Source of the DNA: Bugula neritina
Taxonomy: Eukaryota > Bryozoa > Gymnolaemata > Cheilostomatida > Bugulidae
Direction of reading: 5' to 3'
Length of the DNA: 64,000 nt
NCBI GenBank assembly: GCA_964035545.1
Contig: OZ037772.1
Location: 5,035,733-5,099,732 of the forward strand
Notes under the pieces: generated by a model
What the model was told of the DNA's origin: nothing
Seen by the model: the letters and a program-made list of their open reading frames with translations, nothing else
Database searches by the model: none
Shown: positions 63,975 through 64,000 of the stretch, in pieces
Layout of the letters: every line of letters starts with the position of its first letter
How positions within the stretch are numbered: position 1 is the first letter of the stretch
Made by a program: the position numbers and the translations under genes

Positions 63975-64000
63975 GTAAATTATGGAGCGGGTGACTGCCC

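Overview
This is a piece of an animal nuclear genome. It is AT-rich, genes are split by many GT-AG introns, and the space between exons is full of retroelement debris, MITEs, minisatellites and long (TA)n tracts. The gene content (a LRR-Roc-COR GTPase joined to a caspase, a many-sushi membrane protein, divergent 7TM receptors, endophilin-B) and the abundance of Penelope-like elements suggest a marine invertebrate, possibly a lophotrochozoan. The species cannot be named from the sequence alone.

Layout. 1-2,940: a decayed non-LTR retrotransposon (+). 3,418-8,121: a multi-exon gene (+) in which a leucine-rich repeat, a Roc GTPase and a COR region run in phase into a caspase domain; this is the strongest candidate for an unusual protein. 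8,122-30,500: gene-poor DNA holding two nearly identical intronless 7TM receptor genes (13,297-14,259 and 24,184-25,146, both -) inside a 5-6 kb segmental duplication. Between and beside the copies lie four Penelope-like element (PLE) fragments and three hammerhead ribozyme motifs, two of them in an almost perfect 2 x 165 bp palindrome (29,181-29,965). 30,520-48,350: a complete 15-exon gene (+) for an 845-residue predicted type II membrane protein with eight sushi (CCP) domains and an unrecognised cysteine-rich C-terminus. Its introns carry SINEs, a 25-bp minisatellite rich in ETS-like sites and a 2.3-kb GT-rich satellite. 48,351-52,703: no gene seen. 52,704 to the right edge: the first eight exons of endophilin-B (BAR domain and the start of the SH3 domain), with introns full of fold-back elements, hAT-like MITEs, a SINE and a minisatellite dense in AP-1-type TGACTCA motifs.

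The genes do not form an operon or an obvious pathway. Three have likely roles in signalling, cell death, surface recognition or membrane remodelling, but the sequence shows no functional link. The clearest shared theme is mobile: PLE ends and hammerhead motifs repeatedly sit in or beside (TA)n tracts, and one PLE insertion has its pre-insertion site preserved in the paired duplicate. Exon boundaries were read by eye from splice signals, reading-frame phase and protein family similarity. No database search or folding program was run.
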